DNA of 64,000 bases from Calothrix sp. NIES-2098. GTDB taxonomy: Bacteria; Cyanobacteriota; Cyanobacteriia; Cyanobacteriales; Nostocaceae. This document shows, piece after piece, positions 43,970 through 51,503 of the stretch. Both the position numbers and the translations under genes were made by a program. Every line of letters starts with the position of its first letter. Positions within the stretch are counted from its first letter, which is position 1. Below the pieces are notes generated by a model, which searched no databases, was not told where the DNA came from, and saw nothing but the letters and a program-made list of their open reading frames with translations. The DNA is taken from assembly GCA_002368175.1 (NCBI GenBank), contig AP018172.1, positions 7,009,001 to 7,073,000 on the forward strand. The letters run 5' to 3'.

Positions 43970-45928
43970 ATGGCAAATTACTGGGCAATTACTATTGGCA
44001 TCAATCAATATCATTTATTTCAACCGTTAAGTTGCGCCCAAGCTGATGCCGAGGCGCTGAAAAACTTTTTGGCTACAGAGGCAGGTTTTATACCGCAACA
44101 CTGTCTGCTGATGACAGACACTTCGCCGCCGATTCAAGATAAATCGACCTATCCCACAAGGGAAAATATCCTCCTTTTATTAGAGGATTTGGCAGCATCG
44201 TATTGGCAACCGCAAGATTATGTCTGGTTGTTCTTTAGCGGTTATGGCATCAACTACAAAGGACAAGATTACTTAATGCCAGTGGAGGCGAACCCCGATC
44301 TGGTTCAGGAGACTGGCATAGAACTGCGATCGCTCATGCAAAGTCTGCAACTTACTGGGCTAAATGTATTGCTACTGCTGGATATTAACCGCGCTTTCGG
44401 TACTCAAGCAGATGCCCCAGTTGGGCAAGAAACGCTAGAACTCGCTCAAGAACTACAACTAGCAACAATTCTTTCTTGCCAACCAGAGCAATTCTCCCAT
44501 GAAAGCCGCGAACTAGGTCATGGTTTCTTCACAGCAGCTTTGCTAGAAGCTTTACGTTCCGGTCGTGGTAGTAATTTGAGGGATTTGGAACGCTACCTAA
44601 GCATTGTTACACCAGAATTATGTCAACATCATTGGCGACCGACACAAAACCCGATCGCAGTTATCCCATCTCAGCAGCAAAATATCTTGCCGCAGTTGAG
44701 AGGTAATATCACACCTATTAAAAGTGAAGTAGAATCGGTTATTTTTCCTGAAGAATCCTTTGCGGTTGCACGTGCAGCACCTTCCCTCGCCGCAAGTTCC
44801 GCTAAAACTTCACAGAATTTGCCAAAAACGGCTTCACGCAGAGAACTTCAAGGAGTGGAAACTACTGTTAGCCCTAGAACTGGGCAAACAGCAGTGAGTG
44901 AGAAAGTCGAGCGTCAACCAGCCCAAAGCGCAGCAGTTCTTACCCCAGATCGGCATCTCAAACAGCAACCCCAGATGCTCCCATCTGCTCAAGAGGTAAA
45001 TGTTGAGGAACGGTCGATTCCTAATTCTTCACCACCTTTTATTTCCCAAGCACCTGTAACTCACACAAAAACTCCATTTTGGAAACAGTTTTTATGGTGG
45101 GTGGGAGGCAGCTTATTAGTAGTAGGTTTAGTCGCAGTAGTTTTTCTCCGCAATCAGACACGGTTGAGAACGGCTGAAGTAGTTCAAGCATCACCAAATA
45201 CTGCTACTAATGAGGCAAGAGACCTCAAGAATTTACCAAATGCTCGCGCTGTCTCTAATTCCACTACACCAACTCAACCCACCAAACCATCAAACTCGCC
45301 AGCACCTGTCAATTCCCCATCACAAAAGCGGAATCAAGCAGTGTTGGATCTGGCGAAAATGTCGCTGAGGGAAACTCAGGCTAGCGATTTAAGTTTGGCG
45401 ATCGCCACGGCTCGCAAAATTCAACCAGGTGAGCCGTTGTACGAACAAGCGCAAGAAGATATTAAAATCTGGAGTCGGATGATTTTGGATTTGGCGGAAG
45501 GTCGTGCCCAGCAAAGACAGTATGGTAGTGCGGTTGCAGCGGCACAATTAATTACCAAAGACGAATCACTTTATCCCAAAGCACAGGCTCTGATTAATCA
45601 ATGGCGGCTAGAGGCCAAGCAGTATGTCAGTAACAAAACTGTTTTAGATGCGGCTAATGCTTTAATTAAGCCAGGACAGGCATCTACATATAATCGTGCG
45701 ATCGAAGTTGCCAAGAAAGTCCCACCCGGTCAACCAGGCTTCGATACAGCACAAAAATCAATTAATAAATGGAGTGAAAAAATTCTGGATCTGGCGAAAA
45801 ATCGCGCTGTTCAAGGGGAACTCAATACAGCAGTTGAAACTGCGGCTTTAGTACCTGAGATGACATCTGCTTATGAAGATGCGCAAGAAGCCATCCAAAA
45901 ATGGCAGGTAAGACGAATTAAAAATTAG
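43970..45928 (+). CDS. Caspase-fold (orthocaspase-like) membrane protein lacking the His-Cys dyad
   Basis: 652 residues. Residues 1-235 are a p20-like caspase fold (WAITIGINQYHLFQPLSCAQ, typical peptidase C14 start). At the catalytic His position the sequence is FFSGYG (Tyr92, normally S-G-H-G). At the Cys position it is LLLDINRAF (Asn140, normally D-x-C). A linker rich in Ser, Pro and Gln follows, then one transmembrane helix (about 375-395), a second disordered linker, and four repeats of about 45 residues (VLDLAK … A … P … YEQAQEDIKIW type). Filamentous cyanobacteria are known to hold inactive orthocaspases. A regulatory or scaffold role is inferred. Confidence 0.88.
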   Translation: MANYWAITIGINQYHLFQPLSCAQADAEALKNFLATEAGFIPQHCLLMTDTSPPIQDKSTYPTRENILLLLEDLAASYWQPQDYVWLFFSGYGINYKGQDYLMPVEANPDLVQETGIELRSLMQSLQLTGLNVLLLLDINRAFGTQADAPVGQETLELAQELQLATILSCQPEQFSHESRELGHGFFTAALLEALRSGRGSNLRDLERYLSIVTPELCQHHWRPTQNPIAVIPSQQQNILPQLRGNITPIKSEVESVIFPEESFAVARAAPSLAASSAKTSQNLPKTASRRELQGVETTVSPRTGQTAVSEKVERQPAQSAAVLTPDRHLKQQPQMLPSAQEVNVEERSIPNSSPPFISQAPVTHTKTPFWKQFLWWVGGSLLVVGLVAVVFLRNQTRLRTAEVVQASPNTATNEARDLKNLPNARAVSNSTTPTQPTKPSNSPAPVNSPSQKRNQAVLDLAKMSLRETQASDLSLAIATARKIQPGEPLYEQAQEDIKIWSRMILDLAEGRAQQRQYGSAVAAAQLITKDESLYPKAQALINQWRLEAKQYVSNKTVLDAANALIKPGQASTYNRAIEVAKKVPPGQPGFDTAQKSINKWSEKILDLAKNRAVQGELNTAVETAALVPEMTSAYEDAQEAIQKWQVRRIKN

Positions 45929-45938
45929 TCCAAATTCC

Positions 45939-45988
45939 AGAGTCCAGAATCAATGGCAGTTTGCTGTAAATTCTGGACTCTTTATTTA
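45939..45988 (+). terminator. Terminator of the caspase-fold gene
   Basis: A perfect 12-bp stem (AGAGTCCAGAAT at 45939-45950, ATTCTGGACTCT at 45970-45981) with a 19-base loop, followed by TTATTTA. Confidence 0.8.
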
Positions 45989-46041
45989 ATGACTCAAAAT
46001 TGAGAAATGATAACTCAGAACTTGCAACTCAGCACTCTGTA

Positions 46042-46419
46042 TTAACAGTACTGGGAAACATCCTCTCCACATTCATCAGCTAGATAGCATAACGCCCGGA
46101 AACGTAAGCCCACTACTTCTTCATATAAAGGATTAAGCTTACACATTGGCGGAATGTGGAATAAGGTTTTGCCAAATAATTTGACATCGCGCTCAAAAGG
46201 ACACTGAGAAGGAATTAGTTTACACAAGCGGTGAGCTAATTCGCGATCGCGGACTTGAATTCTGTCTACTTTTTGTCGTAGGGGCTGGAGAATATCACAG
46301 TAAGACTTAGCAGCAGAATTTTGTAGCTGGGTTACATGGGTATTATTCGCCTCTGCTTGATTTATCGATACCCAGCTTGTCAGAAAAATTCTTTTTGTGG
46401 TATTATCGAATACCTTCAT
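46042..46419 (-). CDS. Mo-dependent nitrogenase C-terminal domain protein
   Basis: 125 residues. The C-terminal 85 (CDILQPLRQKVDRIQVRDRE … ERDVKLFGKTLFHIPPMCKL … LCYLADECGEDVSQYC) match the Mo-nitro_C family, which in cyanobacteria occurs as small stand-alone proteins often linked with nitrogen-fixing genomes. Six Cys residues are spread through this part. The N-terminal 40 residues are variable. Despite the family name, a role in nitrogenase is not demonstrated. No nif genes are in the window. Confidence 0.8.
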   Translation of the reverse strand: MKVFDNTTKRIFLTSWVSINQAEANNTHVTQLQNSAAKSYCDILQPLRQKVDRIQVRDRELAHRLCKLIPSQCPFERDVKLFGKTLFHIPPMCKLNPLYEEVVGLRFRALCYLADECGEDVSQYC

Positions 46420-46559
46420 TGTTACTCCTCTATTTTCTTGAGGGTATTCACCTTAACGATGAACATATACATAGTGGCTACGACCATTCCCGGAAAAATC
46501 TTGTCCTGACTCGATGCAATCTGATGTTATCCGTAGCCGCTTTAGTCAGAACTCATTTC

Positions 46560-46638
46560 TAACTACGTCAAGTTAAACGCAATTTCCCTGGAATCGGAAG
46601 TATAGTCTTCCGATCTTGTTCATAACTTGACATAGTTA
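46560..46638. repeat. Nested palindrome, 79 bp
   Basis: Outer arms TAACTACGTCAAGTTA (46560-46575) and TAACTTGACATAGTTA (46623-46638) match at 15 of 16 positions. Inside, ATCGGAAG (46593-46600) and CTTCCGAT (46607-46614) form a perfect 8-bp hairpin with a 6-base loop. Either a miniature inverted-repeat element or a structured RNA. It lies about 140 bp upstream of the Mo-nitro_C gene start. Confidence 0.6.
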
Positions 46639-46973
46639 AGATTTTAGTGAAGACATCTACCTTTGGGTGGGTTTTTTGATAATTGTTACAAAACTTAATT
46701 ATAAAATATAACACTGGGTAGAAATACTAACTGCTAAATTCTATACAGATAGGGCGGCTGATGCCTGATATCCTTTCAGTTTCAAATCCCAACAATTGAA
46801 GGGACTCGCAGATGCGCAAAATAATGTACAGCAAGATTTTAGATACCTGTATTAGATAGACAGCAGGTTTTTACCATGTATATTGGCTAATGTCAATAAA
46901 AAAGTAAGAAGTTTCTTCAATTATTCCTTCTTGCCTGACAAGTCAGTTGAAAGAATTTGTTCCCTAGTTACCC

Positions 46974-47002
46974 TTGACTTGTAGCTGTAATGTCAATAAT
47001 GG
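46974..47002 (+). promoter_or_regulatory. Candidate sigma-70-type promoter (now upstream of the IS)
   Basis: TTGACT at 46974-46979 and TAATGG at 46997-47002 are separated by 17 bp. Before IS insertion this would lie about 45 bp upstream of the transporter start codon. Confidence 0.35.
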
Positions 47003-47036
47003 GTATGAGGAATTAGCGCTCAATCACTAGGTAATA

Positions 47037-48170
47037 CCATTTCACTAAAAAAATGATAAAGATAATTAAGGAAGAAATATGAGCAGAAGTTTATGGCAGG
47101 AGTCACCAAAGTAAAAATAAAGGAGTCAGCCGAGGAATTACATGAGCTGCTAAGAAAACAAAAAACAGCATTAGGTAAAGAACGGATTCAAGCGTTGTAT
47201 TTACTGAAGATAAAGCAGGTAAAGACAATACAAGATTTAGCAGTGGTATTGGGCAGAGGAAGCGCGACGGTACAAAGGTGGTTAAAAGTTTATGCAGAGT
47301 CAGGAATCACTAGTCTCGTATCAAGAAAAAAAGGTTCAGGACGACCACCAATTATTAACACAGATGTTCGAGAGCAGCTTTCAAAGGAACTGGAAGACCC
47401 CCAGGGATTTAAAAGTTATGAAGAAATCCGAACATGGTTAAAAGCGGTAGAGGGTGTAGAAGCTTCATACAAAGTAGTACATGATACAGTGCGTTATCAA
47501 ATGAAAGCGAAGCTAAAGGTGCCGCGTGCAGTAGGCATTAAACACCAACCAGAAGCGGAAGAAGAGTTTAAAAAAAACTCCCACAATACCTAGACGTAAT
47601 TCAGAAATATGTCATATCACCAATAGATAGACAAAGAAAAATTAGGTATTGGTGTGAGGATGAAAGCCGCGTAGGACTGAAAACAGAAGCAGGAAGATTA
47701 ATTACTACAAAAGGTACTAAGCCTATTGGCATCATGCAATGGAAGCGAGAAAATTTTTATTTATATGGATTGGTAGAACCATTAACTGGTGAGAATTTTA
47801 TTTGGGAATTCTCTCATTTAAATGCAGCTTGTTTTCAGATTTTTCTAGAAAAATTCTCGGCTAATTATGCCCAAGATATACATATTATTCAGTTAGACAA
47901 TGGTGCTTTTCATTTTAGTCAACATCTTCAGATACCAGAAAATATAATTTTGTTATTTCAACCCCCACATACACCGCAAGTTAATCCAATTGAGCGATTG
48001 TGGGAGGAAGTTAAAAGATATTTGGCGTGGGAAAGTTTTGGAGCGTTGGATGAATTAAGACAATTTATCTGGAAGCGTTTGGAGAAATTAAACACATCAA
48101 CCATTGCTTCTATTACAGGTTGGGACTTTATTCTTGATGCTTTATTTGAATCAAATTTTTCGTGAATTGG
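47037..48170 (+). mobile_element. IS630-family insertion sequence, about 1.13 kb
   Basis: The ends are inverted: left CCATTTCACTAAAAA from 47037; right end read in reverse CCAATTCACGAAAAA ending at 48170 (13 of 15 match, with similarity continuing inward). Both ends are flanked by TA (47035-47036 and 48171-48172), the target duplicated by IS630 elements. The element contains one transposase in two overlapping frames with intact DDE residues, so it may be active. It ends 10 bp before the transporter start codon. Confidence 0.85.
47093..48165 (+). CDS. IS630 family transposase, expressed by -1 frameshift
   Basis: Frame 1 (47093-47593) encodes the DNA-binding half: two helix-turn-helix segments (KTIQDLAVVLGRGSATVQRW; GFKSYEEIRTWLK). 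Frame 2 continues to 48165 with the DDE catalytic core: Asp at 47659 (CEDES), Asp at 47896 (QLDNG) and Glu at 47992 (NPIERLWEEVKRYL). The frames meet at eight A (47570-47577) followed by C, containing the heptamer A AAA AAC in the zero frame. A -1 shift gives KKLPQYLDVIQKYV and a 357-residue protein, a normal IS630 length. IS630 relatives are known to use such slippage. A simple frameshift mutation is the alternative. Confidence 0.85.
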
Positions 48171-48180
48171 TATAACGCGA

Positions 48181-49377
48181 GTGACTGTCCTTCAATTTGC
48201 AATCTATGGCGTGTTAGCGCTGACTTACCTGGGGTTGGCAATAGGCTACATTCCAGGTTTACGCATGAACCGTGCCACTATTGCCTTAGTGGGATCTGCC
48301 TTTTTAATTGCTTTAGGTGCTGTAAATTTACCGGAAGCATGGCAAGCAATTGATGCCAACACCATCATATTTTTACTGAGCATGATGGTAGTTAACGCTA
48401 ACCTAGCCTATGCAGGGTTTTTTGGGCGATCGCTCTCAATGCTGTTGAGCATCACTCGCAGCCCTCTAGGTTTGGTGATTGCTTTAACCTTTAGTAGCGG
48501 TATCCTTTCTGCCGTATTTCTCAACGACACCATAGCGCTAATTTTTACACCGTTTACATTGAACCTAACTCAAGCATTAGGTTTAAATCCCATACCTTAT
48601 TTACTAGCGATCGCAGGTGCAACTAATATTGGTTCTGTTTGCACTCTCAGCGGTAATCCCCAAAATATTTTAATCGGCTCATTTTCAAACATTCCCTACC
48701 TAGATTTTCTGCACGCACTCGCCCCAGTAGCCTTGATTGGTTTAGTAATTCAGATAGGATTGCTATGCTTACTTTATCCAGATTTACGTTCCATCCAACC
48801 TTGTCAGCATAAAGTTGATGGGAATCATCGCATTTTTAAACCTTTATTTAATAAAACATTAGTTATCACGACAGGATTACTCATCGCCTTTGCTGTTGGC
48901 TTACCTCTAGCGGAGTCTGCTTTAGTTGCTGCTAGTTTGTTGTTGATTACGCGGCGACTTAAACCTCAGCGCATTCTCCAAAGAATAGATTGGAATCTGC
49001 TAGTGATGTTTTCGGGATTATTTATTCTGACGAGAGTGACAGAAAAATTAAATTTATTGCAGTTATTTACTCAAGCAGTAAACACTTCTGCAAGTTTTTT
49101 GAGTGTAACTGTTATCTTATCTAACCTAATTTCTAATGTTCCGGCTGTACTTCTATTACATCCTTTGATCCCCAAGGATGATACACAATATTGGCTATTA
49201 TTAGCAGCTGGATCTACATTGGCAGGTAATCTAACTTTGTTTGGTTCAGTTGCTAACTTAATAGTCGTAGAAGCCGCTACGAATTTAGGCTATAAGTTGA
49301 CATTTTTAGAGCATTTACGCTTTGGAGTACCGCTTACATTGTGTACTTTAGTTTTAACCTATTTGTGGATTCACTAA
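48181..49377 (+). CDS. SLC13/ArsB-type anion permease
   Basis: 398 residues with about eleven transmembrane helices. It resembles the ArsB/NhaD/CitT superfamily: FLNDTIALIFTPF (about 120-132) and GATNIGSVCTLSGNPQNILI (about 149-168), with a second inverted half (…NLISNVPAVLLLHPLI; AGSTLAGNLTLFGSVANLIV). The G-N-P-Q-N and S-N-V-P-A motifs are the substrate/ion site signatures of this group. The substrate is probably an inorganic or organic anion. The start is the GTG at 48181. An IS630 element ends 10 bp upstream and has removed the native leader. Confidence 0.88.
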   Translation: MTVLQFAIYGVLALTYLGLAIGYIPGLRMNRATIALVGSAFLIALGAVNLPEAWQAIDANTIIFLLSMMVVNANLAYAGFFGRSLSMLLSITRSPLGLVIALTFSSGILSAVFLNDTIALIFTPFTLNLTQALGLNPIPYLLAIAGATNIGSVCTLSGNPQNILIGSFSNIPYLDFLHALAPVALIGLVIQIGLLCLLYPDLRSIQPCQHKVDGNHRIFKPLFNKTLVITTGLLIAFAVGLPLAESALVAASLLLITRRLKPQRILQRIDWNLLVMFSGLFILTRVTEKLNLLQLFTQAVNTSASFLSVTVILSNLISNVPAVLLLHPLIPKDDTQYWLLLAAGSTLAGNLTLFGSVANLIVVEAATNLGYKLTFLEHLRFGVPLTLCTLVLTYLWIH

Positions 49378-49658
49378 GTAATAGAAGATTGTTCAACCAT
49401 GAGAAGCGTAAGACTACAGGCTTAAGATGCCTCTTTTTATAGACAGATACCAGACAGCTACTTTACGTCTATGAGATATGTAAGTTAATCTAGGTAAGAG
49501 TGAACTGTGTATCACATAATGCCAGTGTATGTAAATCACTCTGCTTTAGAGTCTTTTAGCTATCTGTAATAGGTTCAGCCGAAATTCAATAGATATTACT
49601 CGGATTGTACCTCTACATAGTAGAGAGACAAGTTACTCATTTATTGAGGCTATAAAAT
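49378..49658. other. Intergenic region
   Basis: 281 bp between the permease and the AAA gene; no clear terminator or promoter pair recognised. Confidence 0.35.
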
Positions 49659-50555
49659 ATGAGTTTTTGGGATTTGGAAATTGATGCTGAACTTGAACAA
49701 TTAAAAAAAGAGTTAAAAAAACGCTACCTTGATAATGATTGTTCTTCTGAAGGGATGGAAAGTGTTATTGAACAATTAAACAATCTAGTAGGTATGCAGA
49801 ATGTTAAAGATGAAATCAATACTCTAATAAATTTTTTGAAAATTCAGAAACTACGTCAAGAACAAAAACTTGCTACTGTTTCAGTTACACTTCACTCGGT
49901 TTTCTGTGGGTCTCCTGGAACTGGAAAGACAACAGTAGCGCGTCTAATGGGCGAAATCTACAAAGAATTGGGCATACTTTCTAAAGGCCATCTTGTCGAA
50001 ACTGATCGATCTGGATTGGTAGCTGGTTATATTGGGCAAACTGCTATTAAAGTTGATGCAATCATTGAATCAGCATTAGATGGTGTACTTTTTATTGATG
50101 AAGCCTATGCATTAAAGCCAGAAAATTCACGTAATGATTTTGGACAGGAAGCTATAGATACTCTTTTGAAAAGAATGGAGGATTACAGAGATAGGTTAGT
50201 AGTGATAGTGGCTGGGTATAGTGAAGAAATGTCTAGATTTATAGATGCTAATCCTGGATTGCAGTCACGATTTAACAAATATTTTTATTTTGAAGATTAT
50301 CAGCCCCACGAATTACTAAATATTTATGAAAAAATTTGTGAGCAGAGTCATTTCTGTCTGACTGAGCATTCACGAAAAACGCTACTAACTAAATTCAATG
50401 ATTTATATGTAAGTCGAAATAATAAATTTGGTAATGGTAGGCTTGTGAGAAATATATTTGACAAAACTATTGAGAAACAAGCAAACAGGCTGGTAAAAAT
50501 TCCTGGAGTCAGCAAAGAAATGATGATGGAAATTATACCCGAAGATATACCTTGA
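49659..50555 (+). CDS. CbbX/SpoVK-like AAA ATPase
   Basis: 298 residues. After a 40-residue charged N-terminus comes the CbxX/CfxQ-type AAA module: NNLVGMQNVKDEINTLINFL, Walker A GSPGTGKT (84-91), pore-loop region SGLVAGYIGQTAIK, Walker B VLFIDEAYAL and sensor/arginine region NPGLQSRFNKYFYF. Known relatives remodel inhibited Rubisco (CbbX) or act in sporulation (SpoVK). In cyanobacteria, with green-type Rubisco, the target is unclear; no rbc genes are in the window. Downstream the orientation reverses. Confidence 0.88.
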   Translation: MSFWDLEIDAELEQLKKELKKRYLDNDCSSEGMESVIEQLNNLVGMQNVKDEINTLINFLKIQKLRQEQKLATVSVTLHSVFCGSPGTGKTTVARLMGEIYKELGILSKGHLVETDRSGLVAGYIGQTAIKVDAIIESALDGVLFIDEAYALKPENSRNDFGQEAIDTLLKRMEDYRDRLVVIVAGYSEEMSRFIDANPGLQSRFNKYFYFEDYQPHELLNIYEKICEQSHFCLTEHSRKTLLTKFNDLYVSRNNKFGNGRLVRNIFDKTIEKQANRLVKIPGVSKEMMMEIIPEDIP

Positions 50556-50614
50556 TGATTAGGCTTTACCACAAAGATTTTTTTAGGACTGACTCTAAAT
50601 TTTTTAAATATTTT

Positions 50615-50740
50615 CTAAGCTGAAAGCACCTGCTGAACTGTTAGAACTAATTCGGGGAAGGTCTGAGAAATAATTCTTTGGTTACTAGTAAATACAGCTT
50701 GCTTATAAGTGCTTTTATCTAACAGACCAACCGTGATTGA
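50615..50740 (-). pseudogene. Uma2-family C-terminal remnant
   Basis: About 41 codons on the minus strand encode YKQAVFTSNQRIISQTFPEL followed by VLTVQQVLSA and a stop. This parallels the end of the adjacent intact gene (…NNSIVSPTFPQLNLTAQQIF). The frame is closed upstream by a stop at 50741-50743, so only the tail of a second copy survives. Confidence 0.65.
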
Positions 50741-50758
50741 TTAAAATTTAGTTTTCAG

Positions 50759-51373
50759 CTACAAAGCTGCATCAAAAATTTGTTGAGCAGTTAAATTTAG
50801 CTGAGGAAAAGTAGGGGAAACAATGGAGTTATTACCTCTAAAATCATTCATTTGGTATTCACCGTCAATCAGCTGGCATACAAATATAGTTGGCTGTTTA
50901 GGATTGCCAATAAAATTACGTCCACCTAGCGCAGCATAATCAGCAATCCAATATTCAGCTATACCCATTTGTTCATAATCGGCATATTTTTTGTAGTAAT
51001 CATCACGCCAATTTGTACTTACTACTTCAACTACTAAAGAAACTGATGTACCTTGGCTAACTGTCGATGTTTTTTGCCACAAAGGTGCATTATTAAGATT
51101 ATCAAGATTTAATAACAAAACATCAGGAGAATAAGCTGACTCAGCTTCAGGTGGTTTAACAAATGCAGTCTTAGGAATGGCATAGGGTAGTTCCATTCGA
51201 TCGAACTCCACAGTTATTTTACATGCTATAAATGCCACAACTTTTTCACGATCGCCAGTTGGTGGTGCCATCTCAACGATTGTTCCATCATGTAGTTCGT
51301 AGGGTATTCCGTTATTTGGATACCACTTTATAAATTCATCAAAATTTACCAGCTTAGATAGAGCTTGTGCCAT
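50759..51373 (-). CDS. Uma2 family (DUF820) endonuclease-like protein
   Basis: 204 residues with the Uma2 pattern: NFDEFIKWYPNNGIPYELHDG at the start, YSPDVLLLNLDNL and VSLVVEVVSTNW with the acidic PD-(D/E)XK residues (Asp in PDV, Glu in VEV), then DYYKKYADYEQMGIAEYWI and a C-terminal TFPQLNLTAQQIF. The family is hugely expanded in cyanobacteria, and its targets are unknown. A remnant of another copy lies directly downstream, consistent with tandem duplication and decay. Confidence 0.9.
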   Translation of the reverse strand: MAQALSKLVNFDEFIKWYPNNGIPYELHDGTIVEMAPPTGDREKVVAFIACKITVEFDRMELPYAIPKTAFVKPPEAESAYSPDVLLLNLDNLNNAPLWQKTSTVSQGTSVSLVVEVVSTNWRDDYYKKYADYEQMGIAEYWIADYAALGGRNFIGNPKQPTIFVCQLIDGEYQMNDFRGNNSIVSPTFPQLNLTAQQIFDAAL

Positions 51374-51503
51374 ATCACTACATTTTCTAGTTATTTCATA
51401 CTGTTTCCTTTTTCCTCATCTATTATGAATTTACCTCACACAAAAATGCAAAGACGCTCAAAACAACTTTGCGCCTTTGCGTGAGATTTTAATTCTAAAT
51501 ACT

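Larger units (their letters stand above)
46420..47034. other. Intergenic region with a nested palindrome and a candidate promoter
   Basis: 615 bp upstream of the IS element. Holds the 79-bp nested palindrome at 46560-46638 and, at 46974-47002, a TTGACT-17 bp-TAATGG promoter-like pair that would have driven the transporter before the IS inserted. No gene was recognised. Confidence 0.45.

Noticed and set aside
46780..46815. CRISPR-like segment (TTTCAGTTTCAAATCCCAAC … TTGAAGGGAC)
   Set aside because: Superficially like cyanobacterial CRISPR repeats, but it occurs once, with no spacers and no cas genes nearby.
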